18,200 bases of DNA from JAQIBY01 sp051747965 (GTDB lineage: Bacteria > Bacteroidota > Bacteroidia > Bacteroidales > ML635J-15). Below, piece after piece: positions 1-7,858 of the stretch (the stretch's first letter is position 1; each line of letters starts with the position of its first letter). Position numbers and translations under genes: made by a program. The notes under the pieces are model-generated. The model was not told the DNA's origin. It searched no databases and worked only from the letters and a program-made list of their open reading frames with translations. The stretch is from the NCBI GenBank assembly GCA_051747965.1, contig JBNJGS010000059.1, forward strand, positions 1 to 18,200. Direction: 5' to 3'.

Positions 1-2732
1 CCCCTGATGAAAAGCAGAAATACACCACCTGACAAGGCCAGGGGCAGATTCAGAAAAACGAGCAAAGCATAACGCATCCTGCCAAAGTTAAGATACAATA
101 ATCCGATAATCAGAAACAATACCAACGGGACCACAATCATCAGGTGCTGCATTGCCCTTTGCTGGTTTTCAAAACTTCCGCCGTAATTCACAAAATATCC
201 GGCCGGAACATTGACATCCGATTTGATGACAGTCTTCAACTTATCCACATAGGAACCCATATCAATGTCCCGTATATTAATTCCCACGATCATACGTCTC
301 CAGCCGTTTTCCCGCTGAATCTCCCGTGGTCCTTCCTGTGCTGTGATTTTGGCCACACGCTCCAGCGGGACAAAACCTCCATTTGGCAATTGAACAGGTA
401 TTTCCCTGATGCGGGTAAAATCATCCCGCAGATCTTTGGGATATCTCACCTGTATATCAAAGCGCCGTTGACCTTTAAACATATTGCTTACTGTGATGCC
501 TCCTATCCCACCTTCAATGACATTCTGAACATCTCCCACATTCAGTCCGAATGCAGCAATGGCCTCACGGTCTGCCTCTATGGTCAGGTAGGGTTGCCCT
601 ACAGGCTGATCAACATAAAAATTATCAGTACCTTCTATATCACCCAATTGAGCAGCAATTCTGTCTCCAACAGCTTTAAGTGTATCAAGGTCTTCTCCGT
701 AAATCACTACTGCCAGGTCAGATTTCACACCGCTGGTCAGCTCATCCACACGCATTGCAATAGGCTGGGTAAAATTGTAGGACAAACCGGGTTCACCGGC
801 AAGATAAGGTTCAATCCGGGCAATAATGTCTTCTTTTTCAATGCCATCACGCCATTTTTTTTCAGGCTCCAGTATCACCCATATGTCGGTCTGATGGACG
901 CCCATCCAATCATTGGCCAGGTCGCTACGGCCGGTTTTTGGCACGATAGTCTTTATTTCGGGAATATTTTCCATGAGCCTGGCGGATAACTCATTGGCCT
1001 TTTCAACACTTTCCTCAAGTGTTACACTGGGCATTCTCACTTCTTCAATCAGGATTGCACCTTCGTCAAGTTCCGGTAAAAATTCGGTACCCAGCCTTGT
1101 CATCAAAAACATACTTACGGCAAAAACCAGGAGAGCCACCCCAATGGTGCGCCATTTATATTTGAGAGTAATATTCAAAAAATTGCGATACCGTGGTTTA
1201 AGCCATGCAATGATTCTGTTTTCTCTTTTGGGCTTTTTGCCTTTCCCTGGCTTTCTGTATGTCAGGCTCATCATGGCCGGAACAAAAATCAATGCAAGCA
1301 ACAAAGAACCAAACACTGCCATGCTCACTGTAAGCGCCATAGGGCGATACAGAATTCCCTCCATTCCGCTGAAAGTCATCACGGGAATATAAACCACCAT
1401 GATGATGAGGACACCAAAAAATATTGGTCTGGCTACTTGTTTGGCAGCCTTAATTATCATCTGATCACGGGAAAGGCTTTTGTTGTTCCGCGATCGGTGA
1501 ATAATATTTTCCACCATCACAACGGAACCATCCACTACCATACCAAAGTCAATAGCTCCGAGACTCATCAGGTTGGCAGCCAGTCCGAGTTCCCGCATAC
1601 CAATAAAGGCAAAGAGCATTGACAATGGGATCACAAGGGCGACAATCAGTGCTCCCCGCAAATCACCGAGCAGGGCAAGCAGGATTACGATAACAAGCAA
1701 ACCTCCTTCAATCAGGTTTTTGCTTAGTGTATTTGTTGTTCTGGAAATCAAATCGCTCTGGTCATAGAACTTTTCAATTTTTACACCGGCAGGCAGTGAT
1801 TCGTTCACATCTTCAATTCTATCCTCAATATCACTGATTACTTCACGACCGTTTCCACCACGCAGCATCATCACAATACCGGTAACAACTTCCCCTTTTC
1901 CATCGCGGGTCACAGCTCCCTGGCGGATTTTCCTTCCCTGCTCAACGGTGGCGATATCATCAATATACACAGGCTTGCCTTCCACATTTTTCACAATAAT
2001 ACGGCGGATGTCTTCCATGCTTTCAATCTGCCCTACGCCACGGATGATGTATTGCTCCCTGTTGTGCTCAAGAAAATTCCCACCGGCAACAGAATTGTTG
2101 TTCTCCACTGCCTGAAAAACCGTGCTGAGACCTATGTTGAATTGTCGCAGTTTCCCGGGTTGAATAATGATATCATACTGTTTTACATAGCCGCCGAAAG
2201 AATTAATTTCGGTAACACCGCGCACAGTTTTTAGCTGGGGAATAATCAGCCAGTCGTGTATGGTCCGAAGTTCTGTCAGACTATGGCCGGAGCCTTTGAC
2301 TTCGTACTGATAAATCTCTCCCATGGCGGTGGATACGGGTCCCAATTGCGGCGCAGAAACTCCCTGCGGCAATTCATCTGCCACTGACTGCACACGCTGG
2401 CTCACCAGTTGTCTGGCGAAATAAATGTCTGTATTCTCATCGAATTCGATGGTTACAGCAGAAAGCCCGAACTGTGAGATGGAGCGTACTTCCTTTACAT
2501 CGGGCAGGCCATTCATGGCATTTTCAATGGGATAAGACACAAGTTTTTCCACATCAAAAGGCGAATACCTACCTGCCTTAGTGATAACCAGAACCTGAAC
2601 GGGAGTAACATCCGGTTGTGAATTGATGGGAATACTTCTGAGCGCAAAATAGCCACCAACAGCCATCAGCACAACCAGGGACAATGCTATAAATTTTTGT
2701 CTAACGGAAAATTCTATAAGTTTATTTAGCAT
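1..2732 (-). CDS. Heavy-metal efflux RND transporter, CusA/CzcA family (C-terminus beyond window)
   Basis: Inner-membrane proton-driven pump of a tripartite metal-cation exporter. The frame is open from an ATG at 2732 to the window edge, giving about 910 residues; the family is usually about 1030-1050, so only the last ~120 are missing. The N-terminus reads MLNKLIEFSVRQKFIAL, followed by a first membrane helix and the family-typical IPINSQPDVTPVQV, SYPIENAMNGLP, VRSISQFGLS and TDIYFARQLVSQR. Transmembrane helix 4 carries the HME-RND proton-relay signature: DFGMVVDGSVVMVENI, encoded around 1506-1556, with the conserved D, D and E. The last visible stretch, VPLVLFLIIGLLYLNFG...NLPLALSGG, is the usual C-terminal membrane bundle and is in frame, so no net frameshift is present. 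It is the third gene of the operon, 7 bp after the adaptor. The transported metal (Cu/Ag versus Co/Zn/Cd/Ni) cannot be decided from this sequence. Confidence 0.95.
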   Translation of the reverse strand, partial: MLNKLIEFSVRQKFIALSLVVLMAVGGYFALRSIPINSQPDVTPVQVLVITKAGRYSPFDVEKLVSYPIENAMNGLPDVKEVRSISQFGLSAVTIEFDENTDIYFARQLVSQRVQSVADELPQGVSAPQLGPVSTAMGEIYQYEVKGSGHSLTELRTIHDWLIIPQLKTVRGVTEINSFGGYVKQYDIIIQPGKLRQFNIGLSTVFQAVENNNSVAGGNFLEHNREQYIIRGVGQIESMEDIRRIIVKNVEGKPVYIDDIATVEQGRKIRQGAVTRDGKGEVVTGIVMMLRGGNGREVISDIEDRIEDVNESLPAGVKIEKFYDQSDLISRTTNTLSKNLIEGGLLVIVILLALLGDLRGALIVALVIPLSMLFAFIGMRELGLAANLMSLGAIDFGMVVDGSVVMVENIIHRSRNNKSLSRDQMIIKAAKQVARPIFFGVLIIMVVYIPVMTFSGMEGILYRPMALTVSMAVFGSLLLALIFVPAMMSLTYRKPGKGKKPKRENRIIAWLKPRYRNFLNITLKYKWRTIGVALLVFAVSMFLMTRLGTEFLPELDEGAILIEEVRMPSVTLEESVEKANELSARLMENIPEIKTIVPKTGRSDLANDWMGVHQTDIWVILEPEKKWRDGIEKEDIIARIEPYLAGEPGLSYNFTQPIAMRVDELTSGVKSDLAVVIYGEDLDTLKAVGDRIAAQLGDIEGTDNFYVDQPVGQPYLTIEADREAIAAFGLNVGDVQNVIEGGIGGITVSNMFKGQRRFDIQVRYPKDLRDDFTRIREIPVQLPNGGFVPLERVAKITAQEGPREIQRENGWRRMIVGINIRDIDMGSYVDKLKTVIKSDVNVPAGYFVNYGGSFENQQRAMQHLMIVVPLVLFLIIGLLYLNFGRMRYALLVFLNLPLALSGGVFLLFIR

Positions 2733-2739
2733 AACTGTA

Positions 2740-3906
2740 TTATTCTGCAAATTGATTAAAGCGGAGCATTGATTTGAGTGTAAAAACCTCACTTACAGCG
2801 ACCTTCTCTCCTATATCAAGTCCCTGCCGCACAAAACTGTTATCTGAATCTGCGTGACTCACTTCTATTTCTCTGACTTGAAACTGATTATCTCCTGCCC
2901 TGACAAAAATAACTTCTTTATTTCCCAGATAAGTAATGGCATCAGAAGGAACGGCAATTAAGCCATTGGGCATGTCTGAAGATAGTTCTACCCTTACATT
3001 TTCCCCGGGAACAGGCCAGTTATTTACAGTTTTCACGTAAATATTTGCAATCACTGATTGATTGTCCTGGTCAAGTGCCGGGTTAATGCTGGCAATGATT
3101 GAATTAATACTTTCTACCCCCGGACTTGTTCTTCTGGAAATGCTGACAGAATCCCCGGGCGAGATATAATTCAGGTCTTCCGGTGAAAGCCAGGCCTTCA
3201 CCAGCACTTTTTCAGTATTCACCACAGTTGCTAATTCATCATATGCCTGCACCGGCATGCCGAGTTCAACTTGATGCTGATCGATAACGCCGGATATTTT
3301 CGAACGGATAAACAGGTGTGGTTCGATGTTGTCAGCATCTTTCATTTGGTGTATTTCTGCTTCCGAAACGCCGAGTGCCATCAGGCGGGCTTTCACGGCC
3401 TGTTGATTGGCTCTGGCCCTGTCAGATTCAGCTTTCACCGCCTCAAGTTCCGACTCGGGAGCAACGCCTCTTTCTGTAAGCTGCTTTGTTCGTTCAAGCC
3501 TGCCATTCTGATAACTCAATTCAGAGACTGCTTTCATGAAATCCGACAAGAGATTTCCGTATTCAATGCTTTCTATTTCCATTATCACCTGCCCCTTGCG
3601 CACTCTTTCACCTTCGTTGAGATGAAGTTTACTTACGATACCGCTTAAGGGAGCTGCCACCACCGAAACATAATTGGGAGCACCCATAGCCACTCCGGGG
3701 ACAGCTCTGCTTAGTCTGATATTGTGATTTCCGGTGGTAAATAATTCGATATCATCCATCTGTAGTTTACCTGTATCCAGGGCAACGATACTGGAGGCCG
3801 TACCTTCGCTTTGTTCTGCCTGCTCTGCCGTATTGCTTTCCTCCTGACATGACATTGCAGCGAGCATAAGCAAAAAGATTCCTGAAAATATTGCTGATTT
3901 TCTCAT
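2740..3906 (-). CDS. Periplasmic adaptor (membrane fusion protein) of RND efflux, CusB/CzcB family
   Basis: Bridges the RND pump and the outer-membrane channel. It has 388 residues from the ATG at 3906; an upstream in-frame TTG at 3921 overlaps the preceding gene and is less likely. The N-terminus MRKSAIFSGIFLLMLAAMSC looks like a lipoprotein signal with cysteine at residue 20, followed by a polar Glu/Gln-rich linker. Next comes a lipoyl-like half domain (VVAAPLSGIVSKLHLNEGE, then VRKGQVIMEIES) and an alpha-helical hairpin running from SDFMKAVSELSYQNGRLE to ALGVSEAEIHQMK. The second lipoyl half (IRSKISGVIDQHQVELGMPV) follows, then beta-barrel and membrane-proximal domains ending in GLDIGEKVAVSEVFTLKSML. 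No extra His/Met-rich metal-binding domain is evident. It starts 4 bp after the channel gene and ends 7 bp before the pump, so the three should be co-transcribed. Confidence 0.93.
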   Translation of the reverse strand: MRKSAIFSGIFLLMLAAMSCQEESNTAEQAEQSEGTASSIVALDTGKLQMDDIELFTTGNHNIRLSRAVPGVAMGAPNYVSVVAAPLSGIVSKLHLNEGERVRKGQVIMEIESIEYGNLLSDFMKAVSELSYQNGRLERTKQLTERGVAPESELEAVKAESDRARANQQAVKARLMALGVSEAEIHQMKDADNIEPHLFIRSKISGVIDQHQVELGMPVQAYDELATVVNTEKVLVKAWLSPEDLNYISPGDSVSISRRTSPGVESINSIIASINPALDQDNQSVIANIYVKTVNNWPVPGENVRVELSSDMPNGLIAVPSDAITYLGNKEVIFVRAGDNQFQVREIEVSHADSDNSFVRQGLDIGEKVAVSEVFTLKSMLRFNQFAE

Positions 3907-3910
3907 AAGT

Positions 3911-5158
3911 TTAATAAACAAGTTGTTGGTTCAAAAATTTCTCTAATTGTATCAAATAAATATAGTAGTCCCGCAAAGCAGCAAGATATATTTCCTGATT
4001 ATCAAGGTAAAGCTGCTGGGCATCTATCAGTCTGATTAAATCAATCTGGCCGAGACGGTATGCTTCCTGGGTCAGATTCAGAAGTTCTTCTGTTTCATCC
4101 TGCTGGTTGTCCTGATATCTTCGGATGATTTCGCGGGTTTCTTCATATGCATGCCACGCTTGTTCTACCTGCCTTTTCATTTCCAGCATTTTCCCTTCGG
4201 CCTGCCAGTTGGTTTGATCAAGGATTGCTGAACGGGTTTTTACATCGCCTCTGATATCAAAAGCTCCCCATAATGGTATGCCAATGCCCACTTCAAAGCC
4301 CTGATAGTTGAAGCCATTGCTAAAATCCTGCTGATAATAAGCCAGGCTGACAGATGGGAGCCAACCGGCTTTGGCAGCTTTTAACTTATGTTCATTGGCC
4401 CGGATGTCAAACAGGTATTGCTGATAATCCGGGTACTCTTCCAGTGATGCCAACACATCTTCCTGCGATATTTTTGGCTCATGTGTGCGAAGGCTGTCCG
4501 CAAACATAATTTCATAATGCTGATTTTCGGGTTGCAGGCCGATGATTTCAAATAAGCGGTATCTTTCTCTGTGCAATTCTGCCTCTGATGCATTTTTTTG
4601 ATTTTTGGCTTTATCAAGGCGCACACCGGCATTTAGCAAGTCAATTTTATCGGCAGAACCAGCCTCATATGTAAACTGCACTGCTGATTTAAGATTTTCT
4701 ATAAGCTCGATACGCTGAGCCATGAGGCTATCCGTATAACGTGCATAAAGAACCCTGACATACTGGCTTTTTACATCTTCAACAAGCTGCCGGTAGAAGG
4801 CTTCTTTTCTTTGAGTATGTGCCTTTAGCCGGTATTCAGCTGCTTTGGATTCCTGCAATAGACCCAGGGGTTGCTCCAGAGTCTGGGAAAGGGCAATCCG
4901 CTGCTCAAAAAATTCTTCACTGTTTCCCAGGCCTTCACGGGTGTAGGATAATTCCGGTTGCACCAGTCCTGATTCGGATTTCCAGCTGTGCTTAATCTCA
5001 TCTTCCTGACTTTGCAATGCCCTGTAGGCAGGATTGTTTTCTCCGGCCATCTCAATGGCTTCTTCAAGCCGCAGCAGTTCAGCTTCCTGGGCAGATACCA
5101 GTGGCGACAACAATAAAGTAATCCCGGACATCAGGATAAAATATTTAACTTTCTTCAT
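3911..5158 (-). CDS. TolC-family outer-membrane efflux channel (CusC/CzcC type)
   Basis: Outer-membrane component of the metal efflux complex and first gene of the operon. It has 415 residues from the ATG at 5158; the longer reading frame starts at a TTG (5185) that would place residues ahead of a good signal peptide. MKKVKYFILMSGITLLLSPL then VSAQ gives a Sec signal with predicted cleavage at SA/Q. The mature protein has the duplicated long-helix pattern of OEP/TolC proteins: LRLEEAIEMAGENNPAYRAL at the start of the first half, and a second-half copy with LLNLTQEAYRLGQIDLIRLI followed by QQLYLDNQEIYLAALRDYY. The glycine/proline-rich beta segment GFEVGIGIPLWGAFDIRG lies between helical parts, as in CzcC-type proteins. 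There is no lipobox. The preceding divergent spacer should hold the operon promoter, but I could not define one. Confidence 0.92.
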   Translation of the reverse strand: MKKVKYFILMSGITLLLSPLVSAQEAELLRLEEAIEMAGENNPAYRALQSQEDEIKHSWKSESGLVQPELSYTREGLGNSEEFFEQRIALSQTLEQPLGLLQESKAAEYRLKAHTQRKEAFYRQLVEDVKSQYVRVLYARYTDSLMAQRIELIENLKSAVQFTYEAGSADKIDLLNAGVRLDKAKNQKNASEAELHRERYRLFEIIGLQPENQHYEIMFADSLRTHEPKISQEDVLASLEEYPDYQQYLFDIRANEHKLKAAKAGWLPSVSLAYYQQDFSNGFNYQGFEVGIGIPLWGAFDIRGDVKTRSAILDQTNWQAEGKMLEMKRQVEQAWHAYEETREIIRRYQDNQQDETEELLNLTQEAYRLGQIDLIRLIDAQQLYLDNQEIYLAALRDYYIYLIQLEKFLNQQLVY

Positions 5159-5231
5159 ACAAATAAACAACAGATTGTAATACAATTAATACAGTAATAA
5201 CACAGCAAAACCTGCAATGTTCAGGATTTAG

Positions 5232-5314
5232 ATGCCGGAAAACCCCAATGGTTTAAGCAGACACAAAATTATAATCCCCCTTTATCCCCGCTTATTATAT
5301 AAATGCCGGAAAAC
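5232..5314. repeat. 12-bp direct repeat pair in the divergent promoter region
   Basis: ATGCCGGAAAAC occurs at 5232-5243 and again at 5303-5314, with a 71-bp start-to-start distance. This is close to seven helical turns, so a regulator bound to both copies would sit on roughly the same DNA face. That function is inference; the repeat itself is read directly. Confidence 0.45.
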
Positions 5315-5353
5315 ATACAAAACTTTCAGATAATCACTTTGTTATTTGGTAAA

Positions 5354-5374
5354 GCTTTCCCATATTTGGAAAGC
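5354..5374. promoter_or_regulatory. 7-bp inverted repeat, possible operator or leader hairpin
   Basis: GCTTTCC (5354-5360) and GGAAAGC (5368-5374) are perfect inverted copies separated by CATATTT. The element ends 6 bases before the AGAAGG ribosome-binding site and 20 bases before the start codon of the oxidoreductase. It could be a dimeric repressor site or a short hairpin in the 5' leader. There is no U-tract, so an intrinsic terminator is unlikely. Confidence 0.35.
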
Positions 5375-5380
5375 CTGAAA

Positions 5381-5386
5381 AGAAGG
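5381..5386 (+). promoter_or_regulatory. Shine-Dalgarno AGAAGG
   Basis: AGAAGG lies 8 bases upstream of the ATG at 5395 and supports that start. It stands out because most genes in this window lack a recognisable Shine-Dalgarno sequence, as is usual in Bacteroidota. Confidence 0.6.
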
Positions 5387-5394
5387 TTGATATT

Positions 5395-5973
5395 ATGAAC
5401 ACATTGATTATATACGCACATTACAAAGAACCGAGCTTCAATTCAGCCATTAGAGATGTATTGGCAGAAAGCTTTCATGATAAAGGAAATGAGGTCATAA
5501 TGCGCGACCTGTACAACATCAAATTCAATCCGGTACTGAGCAGGAAAGATCTGGAAAGCATTGATGAAGAACGCTATCCCACAGAAATCACAGAAGAACA
5601 AAAGTTCATCAAACGGGCAGAGCTCATTGTATTTGTCTATCCTATCTGGTGGTCTGGTATGCCTGCGATGCTTAAGGGTTATATTGAACGCGTATTTCTT
5701 GAAGGATTTGCCTTTAAAACGAAAAACGGAAAAGCCAGGCCTTTATTGACAGACAAAAAAGTAATGCTATTCAATACCACAGGTTCTACAGAGTTTTTCA
5801 ATACACAGAAACAAAGAGATGCACTGAATGAAATTACAGAGAAATGCATTTTTGAATTCTGTGGCATGGAGATAATCAATCACACCTATTTTCATGCCGT
5901 ACAGGATGTAGATGAGGATACGCGGAAAGCCATGCTGGCGAAGGTAAGAGAAATAACAGAATCCCTGGCCTGA
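5395..5973 (+). CDS. Flavodoxin-fold NAD(P)H oxidoreductase (quinone reductase/KefF-like)
   Basis: Predicted soluble FMN/FAD-dependent two-electron reductase of the Flavodoxin_2 family (NQO1, MdaB, KefF-like), 192 residues and full length. The N-terminal strand and phosphate loop read MNTLIIYAHYKEPSFNSAIRD (residues 1-21). The central signature YPIWWSGMPAMLKGYIERV lies near residues 82-100 and matches the family's PLWW-x-MPA-x-LKGW-x-DRV pattern, which contacts the flavin and forms the dimer. GSTEFFN in the C-terminal half corresponds to the second flavin-binding loop. There is no signal peptide, so it is cytosolic. It is transcribed away from the metal-efflux operon and has its own ribosome-binding site. 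A role against quinone or electrophile stress is plausible from the family; a link to metal stress is only inferred from position. Confidence 0.88.
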   Translation: MNTLIIYAHYKEPSFNSAIRDVLAESFHDKGNEVIMRDLYNIKFNPVLSRKDLESIDEERYPTEITEEQKFIKRAELIVFVYPIWWSGMPAMLKGYIERVFLEGFAFKTKNGKARPLLTDKKVMLFNTTGSTEFFNTQKQRDALNEITEKCIFEFCGMEIINHTYFHAVQDVDEDTRKAMLAKVREITESLA

Positions 5974-6336
5974 AAATTGTTCTCCCGGTGTGCAGGCATA
6001 GTGGAATACAATAATACCTCTGGCAATCAGGCTACATTCAACAATTTCCGCTCGTAAACCATCATAACAAACACTTATGGCACTTAATCCGTTTGCTGGG
6101 GATTCTGGCAGGGGCAACAATCCGGAAAAATATGAAATCCATCACGCAAGTACAGTATCGGTGTTTTCCCTGTGTTGGATGATTGCAGACCTTCAATATA
6201 GCCGGCTGACCTGTCATCATGTTAATTATTTTTTAAAATCATTTAATTTATCCTTAAAGAAATGAAATTTCAAATATTTTAAAGTATATTTGATAACGGA
6301 CTAAATTATGACCGGCAGATAATTACTATATAACCA
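5974..6336. other. Intergenic stretch without a convincing gene
   Basis: A 363-bp gap lies between the oxidoreductase and the histidine kinase. Short open frames on both strands (for example 6077-6265 plus, and a minus-strand frame running from 6120 back into the oxidoreductase) have no recognisable family, no ribosome-binding site and low-complexity ends. The first ~230 bp are of mixed composition and could be a decayed gene remnant. From about 6220 it becomes very AT-rich and probably holds the kinase promoter. No strong terminator hairpin was found after the oxidoreductase. Confidence 0.5.
6285..6292 (+). promoter_or_regulatory. Candidate Bacteroidota -7 promoter element
   Basis: TATATTTG matches the Bacteroidota primary sigma -7 consensus TAnnTTTG and lies 44 bases upstream of the histidine kinase ATG in AT-rich sequence. 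A matching -33 TTG element is not obvious, so this is tentative. Confidence 0.35.
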
Positions 6337-7854
6337 ATGAAAAAAGGACTTGTCACCATACTGATATACTTCATGGCTCTTGTCATAGTGGGTTTGGTGG
6401 GTCTTCAGTATTTTTTTATCAGGGTATCCTACGAAGAGAAACATGAAGTTTACAGGCAACACATCTACTCAGCCTTACTAAAAACAGCACAACGACTGAA
6501 CAACAGGCAATCGGTGATGATGGTTTATGAGGAGCTTAACCGCGAAGATTCTGACAGCATTAAACCTGTGGATCCCACCATGTTTTCATTTACTTATCCC
6601 GATGGAACGAGTGTCAATATTGAGTTTGACAGGCATCTTGGTCCGGGTAGTTTTATGAAAGACGAACTTGGACCCGAGCATTACAACCCGAACAATGTCA
6701 ATGATGTCATCAGGATGGAGCAATATTTTTCTTCGATGTTGCAATCCAACCGAGGCAAATTATACAGTCTGCTGGAAAAAATTGAATCGGAAATATCCAT
6801 AAAGAATATACCTTTATCAAAACGGTACTCAAACTCTGCGCTGCAAAGCATTCTTACTCAGGAGCTTAAAAATCAGGGCATCCAGGGGAATTTCACATAT
6901 GCCATTCTACAGGGAGAAAGGATACATCCGCACCTGAAGTCATCAGATTTCAAAGAAGCAGACATTACAGATGCCTATACAACCCGATTACAGCCCAATG
7001 CTTTTTTCGCTGAACCGGAGTATCTTGCTGTCAACATTCCTGACCAGAGGAAACTGATTCTTGACAGTATTTCCATGCAGATCACCCTATCGGTGATTTT
7101 TGTACTCATGATACTGATTACATTTTTCATCAGCACATATGTTATACTGCGACAAAAGCGCTTAAGTGAAATGAAAAATGATTTCATCAGCAATATGACT
7201 CATGAACTGAAAACCCCCATTGCCACCATCCGGCTGGCTGCAGATTCATTGCTGAATCCAAAGATATTAAACAATGAAAAGACCCGCGACCAGTTCACTG
7301 ATATAATTTCGCAGGAAACCCGCAGACTTAATTCTCAGGTGGAAAAGGTGCTTGAAGTATCATCCCTGGACCGCGGGGACATTAAGATGAATCTTCAGAT
7401 GCACGATATACATGATATCATTGCCGATGCTGCCAGAAATATGGAACTAACACTCAAACAATCCGGGGGAAGCCTTACCCTTGACTTGCGAGCTGAAAAC
7501 CATACATATCTTGTTGACAAGGAGCATATGACCAATGTTGTGGTGAACCTGATTGATAACGGCATTAAATATTCAGGGGAAGAACCTCCTGAACTGCATA
7601 TTGAAACCTACAACAAAAACAAATGGCTGTATATTGCGGTCAAAGACCAGGGCATTGGCATGGACAGTACAACGGTATCCCGCATATTCGATAAGTTTTA
7701 CCGGGCCAGCAGCGGCAACGTCCACAATGTCAAAGGTTTCGGATTGGGATTGCATTATGTAAAGGAAATCATTAACGCCCATAAAGGACTCATAGATGTA
7801 AAATCAACTCCTGGTAAGGGTAGCACATTTATCATAAAACTAATAAAATCTTAA
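6337..7854 (+). CDS. Membrane sensor histidine kinase (RprX-like), no HAMP domain
   Basis: Sensor of a two-component system, 505 residues. Transmembrane helix 1 is at about residues 5-28 (LVTILIYFMALVIVGLVGL). A periplasmic sensor region spans roughly 29-248 and matches no domain I recognise. Transmembrane helix 2 is at about 249-272 (SVIFVLMILITFFISTYVIL). It is followed almost directly by the dimerisation/phosphoacceptor domain, with no room for a HAMP linker: NDFISNMTHELKTPIATIRL, phosphoacceptor H289. The catalytic domain shows the N box NLIDNGIKYS (N408), G1 DQGIGM (437-442), F box IFDKFYR and G2 GFGLGLHYVKEI (from 467). All residues needed for ATP binding and phosphotransfer are present. 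The response regulator starts 4 bp downstream. The layout resembles Bacteroides RprX, judged by architecture only; the stimulus is unknown. Confidence 0.94.
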   Translation: MKKGLVTILIYFMALVIVGLVGLQYFFIRVSYEEKHEVYRQHIYSALLKTAQRLNNRQSVMMVYEELNREDSDSIKPVDPTMFSFTYPDGTSVNIEFDRHLGPGSFMKDELGPEHYNPNNVNDVIRMEQYFSSMLQSNRGKLYSLLEKIESEISIKNIPLSKRYSNSALQSILTQELKNQGIQGNFTYAILQGERIHPHLKSSDFKEADITDAYTTRLQPNAFFAEPEYLAVNIPDQRKLILDSISMQITLSVIFVLMILITFFISTYVILRQKRLSEMKNDFISNMTHELKTPIATIRLAADSLLNPKILNNEKTRDQFTDIISQETRRLNSQVEKVLEVSSLDRGDIKMNLQMHDIHDIIADAARNMELTLKQSGGSLTLDLRAENHTYLVDKEHMTNVVVNLIDNGIKYSGEEPPELHIETYNKNKWLYIAVKDQGIGMDSTTVSRIFDKFYRASSGNVHNVKGFGLGLHYVKEIINAHKGLIDVKSTPGKGSTFIIKLIKS

Positions 7855-7858
7855 ACCT

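Larger units (their letters stand above)
5159..5394. other. Divergent intergenic region with repeat and palindrome
   Basis: This 236-bp AT-rich spacer separates the leftward efflux operon from the rightward oxidoreductase gene and must contain both promoters. No gene is visible. It holds two copies of a 12-base word, ATGCCGGAAAAC (5232-5243 and 5303-5314, 71 bp apart), and a 7-bp perfect inverted repeat close to the oxidoreductase start. No clear Bacteroidota -7/-33 promoter pair was recognised on either strand. Confidence 0.6.

Noticed and set aside
144..989. Long plus-strand open frame of 281 codons
   Set aside because: It lies antisense within the CusA/CzcA-type gene, whose minus-strand frame encodes clear family motifs throughout; the plus-strand product resembles nothing.
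3904..3921. TTG start at 3921 for the adaptor gene
   Set aside because: An ATG at 3906 immediately precedes the signal peptide and avoids overlapping the channel gene's stop codon.
5156..5185. TTG start at 5185 for the outer-membrane channel
   Set aside because: The ATG at 5158 starts a standard Sec signal peptide; the nine extra residues would sit ahead of it with no ribosome-binding site.
5767..6120. 117-codon minus-strand frame
   Set aside because: More than half of it is antisense to the oxidoreductase and the rest has no family resemblance.
6077..6265. 62-codon plus-strand frame before the kinase
   Set aside because: No ribosome-binding site, no recognisable domain, and it ends in the AT-rich promoter region.
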